NCBI GenBank assembly: GCA_023362775.1
Contig: JALMGJ010000015.1
Location: forward strand, 23,463,001-23,527,000
DNA: 64,000 nt
Origin: Charina bottae
Lineage: Eukaryota > Chordata > Lepidosauria > Squamata > Charinaidae
Reading direction: 5' to 3'
The notes beneath the pieces were generated by a model, which was not told where the DNA came from, did not search any database, and was given only the letters and a program-made list of their open reading frames with translations. The position numbers and the translations under genes were made by a program. Shown piece after piece: positions 34,701 to 47,900 of this stretch (position 1 is its first letter; every line of letters begins with the position of its first letter).

Positions 34701-35473
34701 ACGCGTGCGCCGCCGCACGTCCCTCTGCTCCGCCGCTGTGCGTGCACTGCACGCCTGTTTGTGTCGCCGCTGCGCGCGCGGCGACACTTTGGAAAGCCCT
34801 GCTTTAGTCTAACAAACTAAGATTTGCAACTTGAGTATCACTTATCAGAATGGTGGGTATGTATTTTGTTCCTGCACCAGCTTCCTCACTCAGGTGCCCT
34901 CCAGGTATATTGGACTGAACGTGCATCGTCCCCTGCCAGTCTGAAACTGAGTGGGTAAAAGCTGGTTTATAACATTTCATTATGGGAGCCGGTCACAATT
35001 GTTGACCCACCTTCCACATTCTTCTAGCCGAAATGGAATATAAATTGAAGGAGTGTAATAAACTGTTTGCAGAAGTCTTGTTTTGGTGCATTTTGGGATG
35101 GGTTGTTAAGCTCTGGGAATAAAGAGGAAAATGTATAGAGAAATTTAAAAAGTAATTAGAGGGTTTAATGGAATGCCATCTAAATTGTCTTCAAGTTACT
35201 GACAGACGCTGCCTTATTGTTACCAAGCTGTCAGTCATGGGAGCTAGAGAGTAGTTTTCTTTTAAAAAAGCAAATGGTGCATTTCTGAGGGTTAATCTCT
35301 GCCACTTATACTTCTGCAAATTGTGTTGTTTTCTTGTCTTTTATAAGCTGGATAATCTGACTCTGATGGAGATCAACACCACCGGTGCTTTCCTCACCCA
35401 AGCTTTGGATCACATGTACAAGCTCCGAACGAATCTCCAGCTGGGAGAGAGCGTCCAATCCCAGGACTTTTGA
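31710..35473 (+). CDS. GINS2: GINS complex subunit 2 (PSF2)
   Basis: Five coding exons, 31710-31799, 32628-32742, 33617-33716, 34043-34169 and 35348-35473, join in frame with AG/GT borders to exactly 185 residues, the human length. The start reads [20 protein letters not shown]; later segments include [58 protein letters not shown] and the end SVQSQDF. All match human PSF2 closely. The product is one of four GINS subunits (with SLD5, PSF1, PSF3), part of the CDC45-MCM-GINS helicase that unwinds DNA at replication forks in the nucleus. The ATG is the first in-frame one in the CpG-rich exon and matches the family start. The gene converges with GSE1. No defect was seen. Confidence 0.97.
31840..32470. 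repeat. 252-bp tandem duplication of MITE-derived sequence in GINS2 intron 1
   Basis: Two copies, about 31951-32202 and 32203-32454, share 'acgtttagggtttcctc', 'ggccaggatatgtgttggca' (32111 and 32363, period 252) and 'gggattgtgggatttgtggt'. Within each copy are 'actcccatcagcccc'-like and 'gggattatgggg...tgtag'-like inverted pieces, remnants of a palindromic DNA-transposon family. Just upstream, 31845-31866 reads 'actacaactcccatgctcc', close to the ZNF143/STAF site. Confidence 0.8.
33010..33342 (+). mobile_element. full-length Sauria-type tRNA SINE
   Basis: It starts with a tRNA-like head ('ggtggctcagcgagtaagac', B-box region 'caagttcgg...caaatccc'). The body has hallmarks 'gtgagctcccgcactcgccc', 'gccaacctagcaattcgaaa', 'gggaaggtaacagcgttccg', 'catgccggccacatgacc', 'ggctcttcggct' and a tail 'ggggaacctttaac'. 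Flanking 13-bp duplications TACTCTTATCATA at 32997-33009 and 33343-33355 are perfect. This family is restricted to squamates and shares its 3' tail with BovB, the presumed source of its retrotransposition machinery. It lies in GINS2 intron 2. Confidence 0.93.
34583..34801. mobile_element. CpG-rich hAT MITE with 8-bp TSD
   Basis: It starts CAGAGCTTTCCAAACTG and ends CTTTGGAAAGCCCTG. Perfect duplications CTTTAGTC lie at 34575-34582 and 34802-34809. The first 70 bases are nearly identical to the element at 26325, while the interior is shorter. It lies in GINS2 intron 4. Confidence 0.9.
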
Positions 35474-36400
35474 CAGCAGGGATTTTCCATGGAAAGAATG
35501 ATATTCCCTTAAGCAACTACCTCCCTGGCATTACTGGCTTCAGAGCAAAACGAGGCAACGTTCTTCATAGCATTTGCTTGTGGGGGAAGACGATCTGCTA
35601 ACTGATCAGCAGCCTGGAACCTAAGCCAGTCTGCCAGTGCTACCAAGGAGTTGGCATTGTCCTCGGCAGGTGAGGAGGATGGTTGACTTTCCCTGGCAAA
35701 CAGGCTTTTGCCCAGCAACACTCCAAGCACTGGCTGCATGTCTGCCATTCCAAGACACATCGGATAGAACTGCTCACGGTTGCCTTGCTTCATTTGTAAG
35801 TTGGGAGAAGGAAACGGCTTAGTTGCACCTCTTATGGATGCTGTTCCTTCATGGCCTATGCCTTCTGATCTTTGTGGAAAAGAGGAGAGAGAATTTTAAA
35901 CTTCTGGCTGCGTAGCACTCAGTGGGCCCGCCGAACTGGGAAGTGATTTGTGCCTGCCAACCCATCTTTCCATCCAGCCCTGGGTTCACTGCAGCATCAC
36001 TCACCGAAACCTATTTGTCAGTTATCCTCAGAAGTAAAGGACTTTTCCCCAGAGGCCATGACAGTGACCACTGAGGTACGGTGCCTTTTTGTAGGTGTCG
36101 GCTAAAAGAGAAAGAACTTCTCTGTGAAGAAACGAAGCCACAAAACCCACACGGTTTGGCTTGGGTTCCGTTTCTCTTTTAAATGCTTGCTGTGGAGACT
36201 GACTAAGCCAGCTGTTTGCAATAACCAGACTCCAGCTATATTAATCATATAAGCATTCTCACTGTTTGTTAGTCATAATTACAAATGTTGTTAGCCATCT
36301 AGTTTTTAAATATTTGGAGGCTGCACTTGGTGGGGGGGGCACTACAGAGATTTGCTAGTTACTGTTTCATTAGGCAACTGTAAAATAAAATATTTTAAAA
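35474..36400 (+). other. GINS2: GINS2 3' UTR (predicted)
   Basis: This runs from the TGA at 35471-35473 to the first good poly(A) signal, AATAAA at 36384-36389. No repeat hallmark was seen. The end point is a prediction. Confidence 0.5.
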
Positions 36401-39400
36401 AGCAGTACATTACTGCAGTTGTAACTCTTTGACCTCTACTGCGGGGTAGCCTGTGGGACATTTTGGATCCGGAAGAGTGTGCACAAGAAAATGAGTGTTG
36501 CTTAAAAGTACTGTGATTTGTCCCTCTTAGTGAAAGAGCTTATCAAAATCTGGAGGGTTTAATGTTTGTAATGTAGACCCTCAGTGTAAGTTCCACCTTT
36601 TGACTCATACAGATCCTTTTTTCCTTTTATTACTTTCATTTTTCAACATTGGTGTTGGAATTTTAGTAAATGAACCTTACTTGGCAAGTAGCATTTTTAC
36701 ATTAGACTATGATTTTTTTGCAGGTAAATCTTATGCATATTTTTTAAAAAACATACCTTTAACTAACCTAAGTTCTCTTAAGCCTGGGCCCATATTAGCC
36801 TTCTGTGAGGAATGTACATCTGTTTGTTCACGTTATATTGTTCTTTCAATTCACTTTTGTATGTTTTTCCACACACACAGTATCTAAAGCCTGTTTGTAA
36901 TCCAGTTTGACTGGATGCTGATGACATTCCTGTCCTAATTTAGCCTTGGCAGTCATGTGAATGAGTGATCTATTCACTCAGAGGGGGAGTACAGTATTAA
37001 CGACCTACCTACCTCAATGATGTGGTTGTGAGATGCTGCATAGTTAATTCTTACTACAGTAATGTCCCAGGTGAAACTGCTACAAGGTTTGATCTCTCTT
37101 GTCCAAGGACCCATTTTGAATACAAAGAGCTGATACAGCTTCTGTTTAACATCGGGGGTCTGGGAAAATAATCCTTTGTCATGATTTAGGAACATTTTAT
37201 TACTTTTTTTTTGGATGTTGTCAGAAATTACAGCAATATATTCATAAATACCTAATAACTACATTCAACAAATATATTACATTACATTTAAGTCAAAACA
37301 AGTACATTTAAAACAAGTTGAATTTGTTTCACAGCATCTACTGCCCCAGCAGGCCTGGGCCTTTGCCCTCCTCCTCCCCCCTCAGGCTCTGTGCTTATTT
37401 GCGGAAATCCTACCGATTACACCAAACAAGAGCAAATAGGTTATTTTTCAAACTGTAAGCATTGGGCCAGGACATTTGTGAAGGAGTGGGAGGGAGGAGA
37501 ACAAGATTATCACGATTATGGGTAGAAGAAAAGTAAAAACATTTGCAAAGATGGATTGGTCCAAAGTGGGCTATTGTTTTTTGTTTTTGTTTTTTTAATG
37601 TTAGCACCTTTTTAACCTCTGTCTTTATAATTCTGCATCACAGGCGGGAAAGTATTTCAAATGATACCGGGCCTGCTTTGAATGGGAGGAAAGAGTGGTT
37701 GCTCTGGCAGTTTGCTCACTAGTGTCTGAAGCTAGACTGGAGTCCAACCAAGCTTGACTAAGTGCGCATTCATTCTTTAGTGTATGGAAATCAAGCTAAC
37801 TGGCTCTCCTGCGCGTCCTTAAAAAGCACATGTTGGGCTTGCGAAAACTGAAGCAACGTGATGCAAAATGCAGCCCACATACTATTCATTTGAGGGGGGG
37901 GGGAATAGTGCAATTAGGTTTAGAAGAATGATTGCAACAGCCTTGCTCTTCCTGTGTCCATGTTCACCCCACCCCACCCGTCCCTTAATCGGGAAAAATG
38001 ATCGCTATCATTTGAAAGACATAGCTACTGCAACTGATAAGCATGGTGTGAAAATACTTGCTTTCAGTGAAACCCCATCTTGGTAAGATAGTGGGGCAGC
38101 GGGTTTCGTTACTGAGTCAGAAATTTAGTGCCATTTTTCTTACATAGCTTTCTTTAAAAAGGCAGTCTTTGCTACGCTTTACTGTATGACTGCCCCTTAG
38201 ATGTATTTGTTGCACTAATTTGGCCTCCTTTCAAGGCTAGCTTTTGTAAATCCATCACAAAAAGGCCACCTGGGCGGAAGTCCTGAATGTACTGTGGTGT
38301 GGTCTCGTAGTTTAATACTTTTCAGCAGCCCTGAGACCAGGGGATAATCACCTTTCCAAGTTTTGCTTTTTGGTAAAATCTAAAGAATGCCATGACAAAA
38401 AAAGTTTTCCCCCCTCTGTTGAAGGCAAACATGTAATATCCAAGGATCATCAGAGGCAGAAAAATAACTTGAATGATTTTCACATTTTCTGCTCTTCTTT
38501 CTCATGCTCCATCAGAGCTGATTGTCTCAGGTTATCACAGATGGATGTTCAGAAATGGGCAGATTTGGCTGTTGGTGGATCATTTACTCATGTAAAGAAG
38601 TCAAGAGTTCTTGGCTGCATCTAAGAACAAGACTTCCTAAAACAGGCCACTAAATTTGCTCTTTAAAGTTCCTTCCTTGTCACATGGTTTCTTCTGGAGA
38701 ATGGCGAGGACTTTGGTATTAAGAGTTGCATAGAATTGGGAAGCGTGGTCACCTAGATGAAGCAGCTGCCCCAGCTGAATTTGTATTTCTAAGCAGCCAT
38801 GAAAAGCATCGGATTATCTTCCCGTGGGACTGGTCACACAGTCCTATAAGAATGCTCTTTCTATTACCAGGGAGTTTGTTATTTTAACAGCGCTAGCAAA
38901 CGCAACATTGCACATCAGCCATTAAATCAAAGGATAACAAATACGAAAAAGAAAATCCGGTAAATCTTTGCTGCAGAGAGACTAAACATTCCAGCATTCT
39001 CTTGAGTGTCATTTAGGTAGAAAGGTGGGCTATAAACTGAATAAATAATATTCAAAATATTGAGATTTTTATCACACTTTGCAAGCATTGTTAGGCAAAA
39101 GGAAAGCAATTTTTAACTTAAATCTCTCCAGGCAGTTTATGAATGTATAAAGAAAGAGGCTGGGAGAATCAAGAGGGAGAGGTTTACCTTGAAGGGAGCA
39201 AGAATAGGAGTTGAGCCTCTGGGAGAGGTGATTTCCCCATAAAATCTGAAATGTACAATGTGGACAGCTCTCAATAGCGTAGTGGTCGGTCAAGGCAGCT
39301 GGCAGCTCAGCATTAGGCAAAATTTCCTAACAGTAAGGACAGCTCAAAAGTTACGGAGGGAGATGGTAAGCTTGCCTCCACCTGGTGTATTGACACAGGT

Positions 39401-41972
39401 GAGGCAGTCATCTGTTGAGGGTCATTTAATTTGGGTATTTACTTTAAGCAGAGCTTGGACTCTAGTGGTGAAGATGCTAGGACTTGTAGTTCAGCAACAT
39501 CTAGGGGATTGCAAGCTCCTCCCGCTATTAAATTGCACGATCTATACACAGTCTGCTTTTGCACATTGCAAAAGGCTTGTGCAGCTACACCTAAGAAAGA
39601 TGTAAAATGAGACACAGTTTTGACACGAGTGAAGGAAGCTTAAATTGGACCTGGAGGGTTTTTTTTTACAGCATATGCCATGCTAACTTACCCATCTTGT
39701 CTAATGAAAAGATTCTGCTCTGGTACTGTAAATTTCATGGTTAATTCATATTTTTGGAAAGAATAGCTAAAGTCCTTGTTAGAAGCCTGGGTTGGGTTGG
39801 GTTGAGTAAATCTGTAGGAATAACTTCAATTTAAAAAGTCACCCAGGTCATGCTTAAAGAAGAAACAATGCTAATCTAAACCAATTCTTTATTCAGAAGC
39901 ATTGAAATGTTGGCAGTCACAATGTGAGCTGTAGATTTAAGATGGCTATTCAAAAGCCACATCCTGTACCGCACTGTGCGGCAGCCTTTGGGGCATTCTG
40001 AATCAAGAATAAAGAATTGGACATGTAACATGCTGGGACCCTTAACATTAGAAACACAGGGCCTGTTTTAGCATAGGCAATACTACAGTATTTACTAAAG
40101 TATGTGGAAATACTTTAAAAGAAGTGCTTCAAAGGACACAGGGGAACCTGGAAAGCATTTCTTTTTGAATCATTACAAGCAAGGGAGAAGCACAAAGGGG
40201 ACCTTTAGAACATCTTTCAAAGCAGCTACTTTGGAAAAAGACGCAGCTACTTTAACAGGCCCCAAAGAGGTACTTCACACAAGCTCTCCCATATTCCGAA
40301 GCACCTCTTCCAAAGAATTAGCACAGCCCTGCTATATTGCGGTGATGCACCTATAGATAATTTCACCTTATGGGAAAGATGGTTGTAATCAGTACTATGG
40401 TGCCAGTGAAATGCAAAAATCCATGCAGTTTGCTGGGGCCCATTTACAAATACCCCCTTGCAGAATGGGCTTTCGTTATGCCAGCAGTAGCTTCCATGAT
40501 GCTGGGTGTTTGTGTGTGAACAACTCTAGCTTTAAATACGTAGCATAATTTTTATTTCTTCTTTTTCATATACTCTTTGATGATTCAGACTAGATCTTCT
40601 AAAGGAACAAAAAACAAGAAACCTCAGAAAATTGGTGCCACCAATGTGTGATTTTAGATGTTGCAGGTAAAGTGAACAAGTACGAAATCCACTAAACGTC
40701 TTAATTTTGTAACTAGAATCTTAATTGTCTCAGATGGAGATCTTGTCTTCTCAATAGCAATTAATCACAGTTGGTATTCCAAGTGCTTTAAGAAAAGGAG
40801 GAGGGAGGAGGTGAAGGCGCAAGAGAAAATGAAGGGAAAAGATATTCCTGGTTTTTAGCAAGAGAATTTTCTATGCCAGTAACTGGTGCTACACACCGCA
40901 AAATACCAATAGGTGATAGCACTTGCCCCAGCTGAAAGCTTTCCTTTAAAATTCTTTTTAAAAACACTTCATTATTTTTTCAGGTCCTGACCAGCAGCTG
41001 TAAAAACACTAAAGCAAGCCCATTTTTTTTTTCTTTTGCCAAAAAAAAAAGAGAGAAAAAAAGCAGAAACATATTGAAAATGGCAAGCTTTTTATAATAA
41101 TAATTAAAGTAATAAAAACGTACAAAACTTTTTAAAATATATACACACTAAGGCTGAAGCACCTTTTTCAACTCTTTAATTGCAAAATCTTTGTATGAAA
41201 ATTCTACCCACCGGGGTACATAATCTATGCATCGTATGTTCTATACATCTTCCCCTCCCCATAATAGAAAGGTACCTTCAGTTTGTTTATTCACTTTTAT
41301 TTGTCAAGTGAAGTGCATTTCCAGCCAAAAAGCTGACTGATGCATGGGAAGTCAAGTCTGGAAGCTGCATTTTCTTCTGCTAGATTATTACTGTGCAGGA
41401 AATGGTTATCCAAAATATCCAGTTCATTCTAACAAAAATGGATGCATACCGGTACTCTCTTGGACGAAGAAACAACGTATTTCAGAACAAATAAAACAGA
41501 ACTCAAGTATAGTAATTGAACTAATATGGCAACGCGGAGGAGGAGCCAGGATTCAAACCTGGAGGCCCCTTCAGCAGAAGGCGAAGGTTAGTGTCATTGA
41601 TGGAATCTCTGGATTAAACCAAGATCTTCAAAAAAAGGGGAGAGAGAGAGAGAGGAAAAAAAGCAGACGAAGATGCAGAAAGAAAATAACCCTTTCAAAT
41701 GTAACGAAAACTAGAGTTCTTCTAAATGGATCACTCGCAGAGTTTTAAAAAGGTTCAGTTCAGTTGCACTTTTTAAGAGATGGGTTCAGATTTTTCTGGA
41801 TCCCACCAAATCCTTTGCTCCATGCATGGCACATTCTTTTATTTATTTATTCTTTTATTTATTTATTTATTTATTTAAGCTTCAAACCTCCCAGTGAAAA
41901 ATATTAAATATTCCAGGTAATAAAATAGATTATTATTTCTATACTCTATGTTTGGCCTAGTGCAAGGGAGTG
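36400..41972 (-). other. GSE1 3' UTR and intergenic DNA
   Basis: GSE1 reads leftward from its stop at 41973. Reverse-strand AATAAA signals lie at 41296-41301, 41286-41291 and 37196-37201, allowing a 3' UTR of about 0.7 or 4.8 kb; the choice is open. A CR1 fragment at about 39300-39480 breaks the interval, and (TTTA)n lies at 41838-41878. No gene was found. Confidence 0.4.
39300..39480 (+). mobile_element. CR1/L3 LINE 3' fragment
   Basis: The run 'ggcaaaatttcctaacagta', 'gacagctcaa', 'gatggtaagcttgcctccac', 'ggcagtcatctgttgagggt' follows the order of a CR1 3' region ('ttcctaacagt...gttgcctcc...ccatctgtcaggga'). Confidence 0.55.
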
Positions 41973-44900
41973 TCACCTGGGATACCCCTTGAAATAACTC
42001 CGGGACCACTGCATTGCAGGCAACGCAAGGCACTTTCTCAAGTGATCTAGTTCGGCCTGAAGTCGTTCCCTTTCAGAGACAATCTTCTGCTTCTGGTTCC
42101 TTAGCTCCTGTAAGGAAGAGAAGAGGCATTTGAGACAGTCCCATTATCCTCCAAAGGCAAGCAGGATTTAGCATTCCAGAAACCACTGACAGCACAGGAA
42201 GTACGGCTCCTGAACTGAGATGCCACAGACACTTTCCCTGAGACTCCCAGTCCAAAGTTTCTTCCTTTGCTTTAGCAACCACCGTGCTATGTCAAAGGGA
42301 CCAGCACCCGTGGTGCCCAGTTGACCTGGGCTGATCTCAAAAGGAGCTCAGCAGGGATGGATGGGAGACCATTAGGAGATCCCAAGACTGGAACCTTAAT
42401 GAGGAAATCAAAAAACATCCCCAAAAAAGGCATGGACGTCTGTGTTGTTGCCAAGAAAGCTCATGGATACAGGTAGTCCTTGACTAACAACCATTCATTT
42501 AGCGACCGTTAGAAGTTACAACGGCACTGAAAAAAGTGATTTACGACCAGTCCTCGCACTTACAGCCGTCGCAGCATCCCTGCAGTCAAGTGATCAAAAT
42601 TCATGTGCTTGGCAACCAGCATGTATTTACAACGGTTGCAGCTTCCCGGGGTCATGTGATCACCATTAGTGACCTTCCCAGCCAGCTTCCGACAAGCAAA
42701 GTCAATGGGAGAAGCCAGATTCGCTTAACAACTACGTGACTCACTTAACAAGCACAGTAATTCGCTTAACAACCATGGCAAAAAGATTGTAAAATTGAGC
42801 TTGACTCACTTAATGACCACCTCGCTTAGCAATGAAAGTTCCGGTCCCGATTGTGGTTGTAAGTCGAGGACTACCTGTATGTCACCACAAGTTGAGCTTG
42901 ATGAAGGGAGTCTTTACCGTTAAGCTGTTCTCCGCAGATCCAGGGGCCGAAGCCATACTCACCGTCATGGTGTGTGAGAGCTGTTCCGCAGTCCGACTGA
43001 GACTGTAGTGCTGGGCCTCTAAGCGTCTGCACTGAGTCTGCAGCACTTGCCGTTCCAGGTTTTGCTCTGCAATCAAATTTTAACTTGTCAGACAACTGCT
43101 GCAATCTCTGGGCTGTCTGAAGCTAAATCCATGCCCTCCTCCCTTTCAAAACTGTGCCCAGGAGGGAACATTTCCTAACCTACATCAAAGCATTCACAAG
43201 TAGCCTGCTGGCCTTTGTTAAAAAAATGAAATTTCTCTGCTTTCTCTAGCAAGAAAGGAATACTCCAAAGATGTTTTTTTCTTTAAAAAAAGAGAAGAAT
43301 AGCCTTTTAATGTTTTGTTCCTTTCCGATTTAGTTTACTGAATATTATTCAATTGCAAGTGGAATTTGCAACAGATTGCAAAACTGAAGTTCCTGCCCAC
43401 CCCCATCAGTCTGCCGAATATGCACTTGCGGGATTATGTGCTTCTAACCCCCCTCCCATTTTTTTCTTTTTTTGGTAACTTGGCGAACTACATGCTCAAT
43501 ACCTAGAAAACAAAGAATTATTGTTCTCACTGATTCTTTTGTTTACTAGGCTACTGCTGCTCCAATTGCTGATGACTCCATACCTGACAGCCATAAATCA
43601 GTAATCATAATTGTAAATAAATCAGTAAATGCCTAGTGGTACATATGTTAATACCAACCTCCTAAAATTTAGTTCTTTCTGTTTCAAATCCCTTAAACTT
43701 TCCTTCCAAAAAGAAAACAAATCCTAGTTATTTTCTATTCCAAATCACTTAATTTTTTCCTTCCAAAGAGCGAAAGAAGATCAGTCATAGTTATTTAATA
43801 GCCCTTGAGGAAAAAGTTTCATTTTTTCCCCCACTAAATAAATGTGTGCACACACATTTTCTCAAATGTCAGACAGTATAAAAACAAAATTTGCACAATT
43901 CACCAATTTTACAAGATCAATAGCAATTCCTAAGATTCTAGCATATGGCCTTGAAAGACCAAATCCAAGGTGGAAATCCATAGAGATATTTCTGGTAACT
44001 CCTGGAATGTGCAGAAAAAAACATTTGGAAGAATTCATCTTTACCCAAGACTCAAACAATTTAGAGATGTAAAGGTAAAGGAACAACTGGTTGTTTCTGA
44101 ACACCTAGCTAAACCAACACCTGGTGTTGACTTGTTCATGGAAGATTCCTGGACTGTGTTGATTTTAAATCACAGCATGTTGGAGTGTTGCAAATCTGTC
44201 CTATTTTACTATCTTCTAGAGTCCAGTGTGTGTCCGTTGTGGGGAAAAACACTCCTTGAGGAATTAAAGTTGCTGGAATTTAAGGTAGTGTAATCACTCT
44301 CTATGTTTAAGAGTCAGCACTTATGAAAAGCCTTTGCTGAATCTCTTGACGCTCCACCTAAAAGACAGTTTATGTCCTGTTGAAAAGGATAAGGGTGAGA
44401 CAGCTTCCAAGAAATCAGAAATGCAAGATTTATGCACTGGGATAAAACCAGAAAGTATTGCAACAGCTGATGCAATGAAAGCCATTTACTTTTTCTGTTC
44501 TACAGCAGCAGGAATAAGGGCAGAGAGGAAAGGAAGGGAGACCATCTTTAGCAATGCAGATGCGATGAAAGATGAAAATAGAAAGTGTTTGTAGGAAGAC
44601 CAGTGAAATTCACCTCGACACAGCAGAGACATGCAACATGCAAAGTCGGCCCGCTGCCGGCACACAGACTCCCCAAAGAGAAATCTCCCCACAGATTAAA
44701 ACAGTGTTTCTCAACCTTAAACACTGAATTAAAAGTTCCTGATCATGGTCGAAGGTGCTACACACGGTAAGTGTGCAGAAGAACAGATCTACTTAAGAAG
44801 TTACAGAAGGACAGATCCTATTCCAAAGTTTCACATTTCTTCGTAAGAATTACCCAATCTCCTCACCGTTTTAGTTGCTTTCCCCCCATCTCTACACCAT

Positions 44901-47900
44901 TCACCTGTAAGGTAAACCTGCACACTGTGTTTGAAACACGGGCATGCGGGAGCTCATGCATTATACAGAGAAGATCTCTCCAGGCCAGAAAGCTCCCTTC
45001 GGATCTGCTGTGGATAAAGAATATCAAGGATGCAGCAGTTTAATGGAAAACACCCATGTGGAAAAGGACTCACAACCTGCTCCATCGTCCCTGTGTCTCA
45101 CTGAAAAACAGATGTAAAGCAAAAACTCTATAAAAACTCCTGGACCCCTGTAGCTTACCATCTACATGTTCTTGGTAAGCCTCGAAGATTGCTTCAATCC
45201 CATGCCATTTTGGTCTGGGGTACTCCTCCTCTTCCTCCTCTTCTTCCTCCTCTTCTTCCTCTGAATCCGAGATTTTGTCATGTTCTGGAGGAATAAGTCC
45301 CTTATGCTGGGGATCTTTCTGGCCATTCTGCTGTGGCAAAGACCCCCAGCTTGAAGTCTGCAATTCCGGAATGTTATAATGGATGGACGCATCCACTTTA
45401 TGGTTCTGCTCCGCCGAATGAATCATCGAATTGCCTAAAGGCCAGCAGACAAGAAGGAACGCATTGGCACCAAGTGTAACAAGGATATGATCCATGTATC
45501 AGGACCAGCTGCATTGTAATTTCTGAAGAGTTATATGAATATGTAGATAGGTATCGGAAGGGAGACATACACCAAACCTTTGATTTATTGGACCTCCATT
45601 GAGTGGACTTCTAATGCCAAGGACAAAATCCATCCCTGGATCCCATTTGGGGTCTAATGGACATCCTTCCCCCGGCCCCATTACTTCATTAAACCCAGGG
45701 CTTCCTGTATGGCCTTTCTGCCCACCTTACATGGACGATCCCTAGCATGAAAATTGGATGGTTGTAAACATAGACTTGTGGGTACCTTCCGTTGGAAATG
45801 CAGTTAAAGTACAGCAAACAGATAAGGTTAAAACTGCATGAGACCAGGACAAGGTGGGAAGCAAAATCACTACAGAGAAGAATAACTGTACAGTCAACCA
45901 TTTCAATTGTGCTCTAGGGCAGTGTTTCTCAGCCTTGGCAGCTTTAAGATGTGTGGACTTCAACTCCCAGAATTCTGGGAGTTGAAGTCCACACATCTTA
46001 AAGCTGCCAAGGTTGAGAAACCCTGGTGTAGAGAATCCTACAGTGTGCCAAGCGTTGGACTTGATGGCCCCTTCCAACATCTCCAACTTCCATGAGATGT
46101 TTCTAAGCGCTGAAACAGAGATGTAGGAAGCCTTCCTTCACATTCCTAAAGGAGCTGGAGTTTTCTAATCCCAGTGTGGCTTCCCTTTTGTCCATAGGCT
46201 CCAGTAGGTTAGAGATACTCCCTGAACTCTCGGGTTTAGCGGCCCACATTTCCATTACCTTTGTGTTTCTGCAACGCCTTCTGGGTGGACTGCAAGACGG
46301 ACTCGTGGAACTGATGGGCGAACTCCTCAGCCAGGAACGGTTCCCACTGCTTGTTCTTCCCATTCATGCTGTGGGAGAGCGGGATGGGGACATCTTTCGG
46401 CAAAGAGCCCCGCACACAGTTCAGGAGGCTCAGGTTCTTCTTGACCGGGTGCCTGTCGCTCAACCTGGGCTTCTCAGCAGGGAGAGGAACCAGTTCTTTG
46501 GCTCTTGAAAACTCGTGCGGCCTCAGATGATTTGTTCTGCAGGACTCGGCTGGCTTCTGGGCTTCTGGCAGGCAAGCCGGAGCAACGCTGACCGGTTTGT
46601 CCAAATCCAACGCCGTTTGCTGCCCTTGTGACTCTTTGGGAAGGGAAAAAGCAACATGTCAGCAGGAACCAGGGAGATTTGAATGCCCCGTGACGCCTCT
46701 GGAATCCATGCCTTGTCAGGAGATGGATGGCTAAACACAGCCATATGGAAAGATACCTTTCCCCTTAAACCTCTGCAAAGCTGATGTTCGTTTTCTGGCA
46801 AAAGAACTATAAATGGAAGCAAAGCAAAACCGAAACGATGTTTGCTTCTAACATGGTAACCCACCCTTCCCAAAGATAGTTTTGTGATGGGCCAATTGAG
46901 GCATCAAACTTCACACGTTACTCTCTCCGACAGCAATTTAATTTCACACCTTGCCTTGAGGTAGCCCCAAGCCCATCCTTGAACAGGAAAACTGTTACTT
47001 GCTCAAGGCAAGGATGTGCCGGAGCCCAGATCGGTGATTTCATTTGACAAGCGGGCCAATGGGTACCACCCAAACTGCAACTGTCCTCCTGCAGAGGCAT
47101 TTGGCATAATTCTTCTGTGCTTCCGGTATTCCCAACCCTTGTCTGTCTTGGCGTGGCTTCAGAAGCGGTTGGAGATAATGAGGCTTGAGGGGCATTCCTG
47201 CAAAAACTGCAGAAGGTTGCGTGCCACAAGACGCTCTCCTGGGAAGCCCCATTGAAGCAAGTGCCCTCTTGCCTCCCTTTGATGGGAAAATTAAGAGAGA
47301 CGCACCACCCTTACATACAAAGCATCCAGCAGACCCAACAGGTTTCTGTGAACCTGCATCTGTCCCATTTATACCAGAAAAGAGTTAGTTGAGGAGATTG
47401 GGTTCCATCAGAAGCATCTGGCAGCCTCAGGAAGCCACTGCCCATCCCTTCAAAGACCGCCATTTATAGCCACTTACCAGCTTGAACAATGCTAGGACTG
47501 TCCGGTGGGGAGCTTTTAACTGACGATGCTGTGCAGATATTTTTTTGTTTCATGGCATGAAGCATCTCTACCAGCTTCTCTTTATCTGCAAGGCAGGAAG
47601 CAGAGACAGTTCTCAAAGGATAAACGGCGGGAAGCAGGGTCACTATCAGTACAGCCTACGAGAAGCTCCCTGGTTGTGTAGGTCCGCCAACGGGACAGAC
47701 ACGTGGGAGTCAATGAGTGTTTTGCACTTTTAAGGAATCAGTGAAGCGCTTCACTGAGGGCTCCTTGGGTGAAACACGGGCTGGAGGTTTGCTCTAGGGA
47801 TTTCGAAAGCCATCTGCAAGGGGTTGATTAATCATGACTTTTAGCCTAGAGCAGGGGTCGGCAAACCGCGGCTCACGAGCCACATGCGGCTCTTTGGGCC

